Position numbers and translations under genes: made by a program. A stretch of 64,000 bases of DNA from Sphingobacterium spiritivorum (GTDB taxonomy: Bacteria > Bacteroidota > Bacteroidia > Sphingobacteriales > Sphingobacteriaceae). Below the pieces are notes generated by a model, which saw only the letters and a list, made by a program, of their open reading frames with translations, was not told where the DNA came from and did not search any database. Location of the stretch: positions 3,782,001 through 3,846,000 of the forward strand of contig NZ_CP068083.1 in the NCBI RefSeq assembly GCF_016725325.1, written 5' to 3'. Shown here piece by piece: positions 61,083 to 64,000 of the stretch (positions are counted from its first letter, which is position 1; the number at the start of each line of letters is the position of its first letter).

Positions 61083-62714
61083 TTATTTTTCTATATCTTT
61101 CAGGCTATTCATTTTCTTATATTCCAGGAAGCCTTTGATATCTTCAAAATGCTCCCGAACACGCTTATTGCCAAATTCAAAAACTTTTTTTGCCAATCCA
61201 TCCAGGAAGTCACGATCATGCGATACAAGTATCAACGTACCATCGAAATCCTGTAAAGCATCCTTAATAATATCTTTTGTCTTCATATCAAGATGGTTGG
61301 TCGGCTCATCGAGTATCAATACATTCACCGGTTCCAGTAATAATTTGATCATGGCCAGACGTGTTTTCTCACCTCCAGAGAGAACTTTCACTTTTTTAGT
61401 GGTATCGTCACCGCTAAACATAAATGCACCCAGCAGATCCTTTATTTTGACGCGAACATCACCGATAGCAATCTGATCAATAGTTTCAAAAACGGTCAGC
61501 TCCTCATCCAGTAAGGCTGCCTGATTCTGTGCAAAATAGCCTATTTTGGCATTGTGGCCAACTTTCAATGTTCCTTCAAAGTCTATTTCACCCATGATGG
61601 CTTTTATCATCGTAGACTTACCCTCACCGTTTTTACCGACGAAGGCTACTTTTTCACCCCTTTCGATTACCATCGACGCTTTTTCGAATACAGTATGATC
61701 TCCATACAATTTTGTGAGCTCTTCTACAATGACCGGATACTGACCTGATCGGGGTGATGGCGGGAATTTCAACCTTAAAGCAGATGTATCCACTTCATCA
61801 ATTTCAATGATCTCTAATTTCTCCAGCATTTTGACCCGGGACTGTACCTGTAGCGTCTTGGAATAAGTACCTCTGAAGCGATCAATAAATTCCTGGTTAT
61901 CGGCAATAAAACGTTGTTGCTCTTCGTATGCTTTCAACTGATGCAGACGGCGATCCTTACGTAATTCCAGATAATGGCTGTATTTAGCCTTGTAATCGTA
62001 TATTTTACCCATAGTGACTTCTATGGTACGGTTGGTTATATTATCAACGAATGCACGGTCATGGGAGATCACAATAACAGCTTTGGCCGAATTTACCAAA
62101 AAGTCCTCCAACCACTGTATACTTTCAATATCCATGTGGTTAGTCGGCTCATCCAACAGGATAAGGTCCGGCTTTTTCAGAAGAATTTTGGCCAGCTCTA
62201 TCCGCATACGCCATCCTCCGGAGAATTCTGAAGTCTGACGGGTGAAATCTGTACGCTCAAATCCAAGTCCTTTCAGCACTTTTTCGACTTCAGCATCATA
62301 GTTGGTTTCTTCGATCGAATAGAACTTTTCGCTTAATTCAGAGACCCGTTCGATCAGTTTCATATAATCGTCCGTTTCATAATCTGTCCGGATATTCAAT
62401 TGTTCGTTGAGTGTTTCCAGTTCATCCCGCATGCTGTAGACTTCTTCAAAGGCTTTTGACGTCTCTTCAAATACGGTCATATTATCCTGCGTCAGCAAGT
62501 GTTGAGGGAGGTAGGCAATTACGGCATCTTTGGGCCCGCTCACATTACCTGTAGTAGGTTTGCCTACACCAGCTATTATTTTTAATAAGGTGGATTTACC
62601 AGCTCCGTTTTTCCCCATAAGGGCGATCTTATCATTTTCATTGATAGAAAAGGATACATCGCTGAAAAGTGTTGTTCCTCCAAAAGATACGGAGATATTA
62701 TTTACATTGATCAC
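61083..62714 (-). CDS. ABC-F family ATPase, GTG start
   Basis: 543 residues. Two ABC domains: Walker A GKNGAGKST (about 35-43) and GKNGEGKST in the second, with LDEPTNHMD and LDEPTNHLD. The signature regions are SGGWRMRIELAKIL and SGGEKTRLAMIKLL. No membrane part, so it acts on the ribosome, as EttA, Uup or YbiT do; which subgroup is not certain. The start is GTG at 62714, with a tag stop close upstream in another frame. Often linked to translational recovery or antibiotic target protection. Confidence 0.93.
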   Translation of the reverse strand: MINVNNISVSFGGTTLFSDVSFSINENDKIALMGKNGAGKSTLLKIIAGVGKPTTGNVSGPKDAVIAYLPQHLLTQDNMTVFEETSKAFEEVYSMRDELETLNEQLNIRTDYETDDYMKLIERVSELSEKFYSIEETNYDAEVEKVLKGLGFERTDFTRQTSEFSGGWRMRIELAKILLKKPDLILLDEPTNHMDIESIQWLEDFLVNSAKAVIVISHDRAFVDNITNRTIEVTMGKIYDYKAKYSHYLELRKDRRLHQLKAYEEQQRFIADNQEFIDRFRGTYSKTLQVQSRVKMLEKLEIIEIDEVDTSALRLKFPPSPRSGQYPVIVEELTKLYGDHTVFEKASMVIERGEKVAFVGKNGEGKSTMIKAIMGEIDFEGTLKVGHNAKIGYFAQNQAALLDEELTVFETIDQIAIGDVRVKIKDLLGAFMFSGDDTTKKVKVLSGGEKTRLAMIKLLLEPVNVLILDEPTNHLDMKTKDIIKDALQDFDGTLILVSHDRDFLDGLAKKVFEFGNKRVREHFEDIKGFLEYKKMNSLKDIEK

Positions 62715-62739
62715 TATATGCTCGTATTAAAATCAGCCG

Positions 62740-62747
62740 CAAAGATA
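62740..62747 (-). promoter_or_regulatory. -7 box for the ABC-F gene
   Basis: TATCTTTG on the minus strand, 25 nt from the GTG start. No clear -33 box. Confidence 0.4.
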
Positions 62748-63006
62748 AGAGAATAAGATGAGTTTGCTGCTTAAAAACCAGTAGTTTCAGACATAATATA
62801 GAGAATTGTGCGGCACATTTGCTTTTTACAGTTCCTGATCTGCAGAATGACTTAATTGTCTTCTCTGATCAGGAAACAAGGAATCTGACTTACCTGATAT
62901 TGAATGTTTATTTTTTGACCCCGATAGACCTCCGTCACATTAAATTTTTGCAATAGATTCAGACTGTAGGTTTTCTTAGGTTTAGAGCTAAATAAGCCGT
63001 CAATCT

Positions 63007-63044
63007 ACAAAAAGTAAGCGACATCTCTTACCGGAAATGTCGCT
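63007..63044 (-). terminator. terminator of the serine hydrolase at the window end
   Basis: On the minus strand, AGCGACAT and ATGTCGCT form an 8-bp stem with a 12-base loop; TACTTTTTG follows. Confidence 0.65.
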
Positions 63045-63065
63045 GTATAATTATTTTCATAAGTT

Positions 63066-64000
63066 TTAAAGGGTATTCTTGGTTTCTATATCTACTATTT
63101 CACGACCTTTTTCCTTTAAGTAATACTGTAATAAATCCACATACAGGTTTACACCATTATCCGAATTTGTGAAAATCAATATGCCTTGTTTTGTCTCCGG
63201 AAGCATAAATACAATTGTCCTTACCCCTTTGTCTGACCCGCCATGTGATAGCGCGTATGTGCTATCTTTAAAATCGTAAATTTCAAATCCAAGACCAAAG
63301 TGTTTTCCTCTTGTAGTCGATACCTGTCTGGAAATCATTTCATCAAATACTTTTTTCGTTAGCCCTTCACCATTCATAACACTGATCATAAATTTACCAT
63401 AATCTTCTATAGTTGTCATTAAATCATCTGCTGCATTGGGCGTAGTATTCTTTACTACCGGATAAATTTCACCCTTTTCGTTATAGCCTGGAGCTAACCT
63501 TGTACTGTCTAAACTTTTGTTCCAGATATATTGTGTATCCGACATTTTTACCGGTTTAAATACAAGTCCATCTGCTAATTGTTGCAATGATTTTCTGAAC
63601 TTTTTTTCCAAAGCTTTTCGCAGATATTCAAAACCTTCACCTGAATACTGATATTTTGTTCCCGGATCGAATTGGAATCCGAGTTTCTCATTTTCGTTCT
63701 CCCAACGCCAATTCGGGAAACCTGTCTGATGGCTCAGTACATGTCGTGTAGTAAGTTTTTTGTTTCTGGGATCATGGGCAATATCAGGATCTGTCCAGTA
63801 GGTATAGAGTGGCTCATCCAGATCCCATTTACCCTGACTCACTAATTTTAATGCTACGATGGCAGTTACCGGCTTTGTCAGGGAAGCGACATTGAAAATT
63901 GTGTTTTTTGGTGCTGCGACCCCTTCCTTGAGATCACCGTATACTGTTGCCTGTTGAAGTACTCCATTTTCAATTATACCCAGACCCAGGACTGGAACTT
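63066..64000 (-). CDS. serine hydrolase, beta-lactamase/class C family (5' truncated)
   Basis: The frame stays open to base 64000, so the start is outside the window; the GTG at 63842 is internal. Reading from the edge, SxxK is seen in NVASLTKPVTA, YSG in KYQYSGEGFEYL, and HGG in YALSHGGSDKG. It is a clear relative of the protein at 612-1886: LSHQTGFPNWRW and FDPGTKYQYSGEGF match LSHTTGLPNVRW and FQPGTKYAYSGEGF. Substrate unknown. Confidence 0.88.
   Translation of the reverse strand, partial: VPVLGLGIIENGVLQQATVYGDLKEGVAAPKNTIFNVASLTKPVTAIVALKLVSQGKWDLDEPLYTYWTDPDIAHDPRNKKLTTRHVLSHQTGFPNWRWENENEKLGFQFDPGTKYQYSGEGFEYLRKALEKKFRKSLQQLADGLVFKPVKMSDTQYIWNKSLDSTRLAPGYNEKGEIYPVVKNTTPNAADDLMTTIEDYGKFMISVMNGEGLTKKVFDEMISRQVSTTRGKHFGLGFEIYDFKDSTYALSHGGSDKGVRTIVFMLPETKQGILIFTNSDNGVNLYVDLLQYYLKEKGREIVDIETKNTL

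Larger units (their letters stand above)
62715..63065. other. intergenic region upstream of ABC-F
   Basis: 351 bp, without any coding frame seen. It holds a minus-strand TATCTTTG box (62747-62740) for ABC-F and the terminator of the serine hydrolase on the minus strand. Confidence 0.55.

Noticed and set aside
63842..64000. Start codon of the last serine hydrolase at 63842
   Set aside because: It is an internal GTG: the frame continues upstream with the SxxK motif (ASLTK) to the window edge.

Overview
The window most likely comes from a Bacteroidota chromosome, probably a Sphingobacterium-like member of the Sphingobacteriaceae (inference). It is AT-rich and carries a SusC/SusD outer-membrane pair with GH92 and GH1 glycosidases, DUF3857 and DUF937/OmpA proteins and an OmpL-like porin. 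Many genes are preceded by the Bacteroidota promoter type (TTTG, about 20 nt, TAnnTTTG). No rRNA, tRNA or CRISPR array was seen.

Layout. 1-5 kb: a truncated membrane HTH regulator, a serine hydrolase, an HD phosphohydrolase, a Rossmann-fold protein, then a Y1 (RAYT-like) transposase followed directly by a seven-unit palindromic repeat array, and an O6-alkylguanine methyltransferase. 5-15 kb: a glycan-use locus with GH1 on the minus strand and SusC, SusD, a YdcF-like protein and GH92 on the plus strand. 15-20 kb: ArsR-SRPBCC-DoxX-DUF1801, a GlxA-type AraC regulator, SRPBCC-DoxX-SRPBCC-VOC, and ArsC. The ArsR promoter carries two copies of a near-palindromic operator. 20-27 kb: membrane and unknown proteins, macro domain, rhomboid protease, an FAD monooxygenase/LLM oxidoreductase pair and a CAP lipoprotein. 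27-31 kb: a run of unknown lipoproteins and small membrane proteins. 30.7-33.4 kb: two fields of hairpin-rich direct repeats flank an M20 peptidase. 33-45 kb: secreted and envelope genes (polysaccharide deacetylase, Nudix, alkaline phosphatase, OmpA-like, porin plus ammonium channel, lipocalin, S1/P1 nuclease, DUF3857 transglutaminase).

45.6-46.6 kb looks empty but holds three peptide genes of 30-32 codons. One has its own promoter-like box and a strong terminator; another has a textbook promoter. 46-54 kb: GNAT, lipoate ligase, an unknown membrane protein, and a PadR-HAAS-serine hydrolase operon whose promoter sits almost on the start codon. 54.9-60.3 kb: the best candidate for an undescribed system, a tightly packed GNAT-like acyltransferase, SAM methyltransferase, 7TM-DISM histidine kinase and receiver-kinase hybrid, with a single-receiver protein convergent to it. 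The layout suggests synthesis and sensing of a small molecule, but this is inference. The window ends with an ABC-F ATPase and a second serine hydrolase cut by the window edge, related to the one at 0.6 kb.

About one start in four was moved from the longest reading frame to a better-placed ATG; reasons are given per gene. All names are by reading motifs; no database search was possible.
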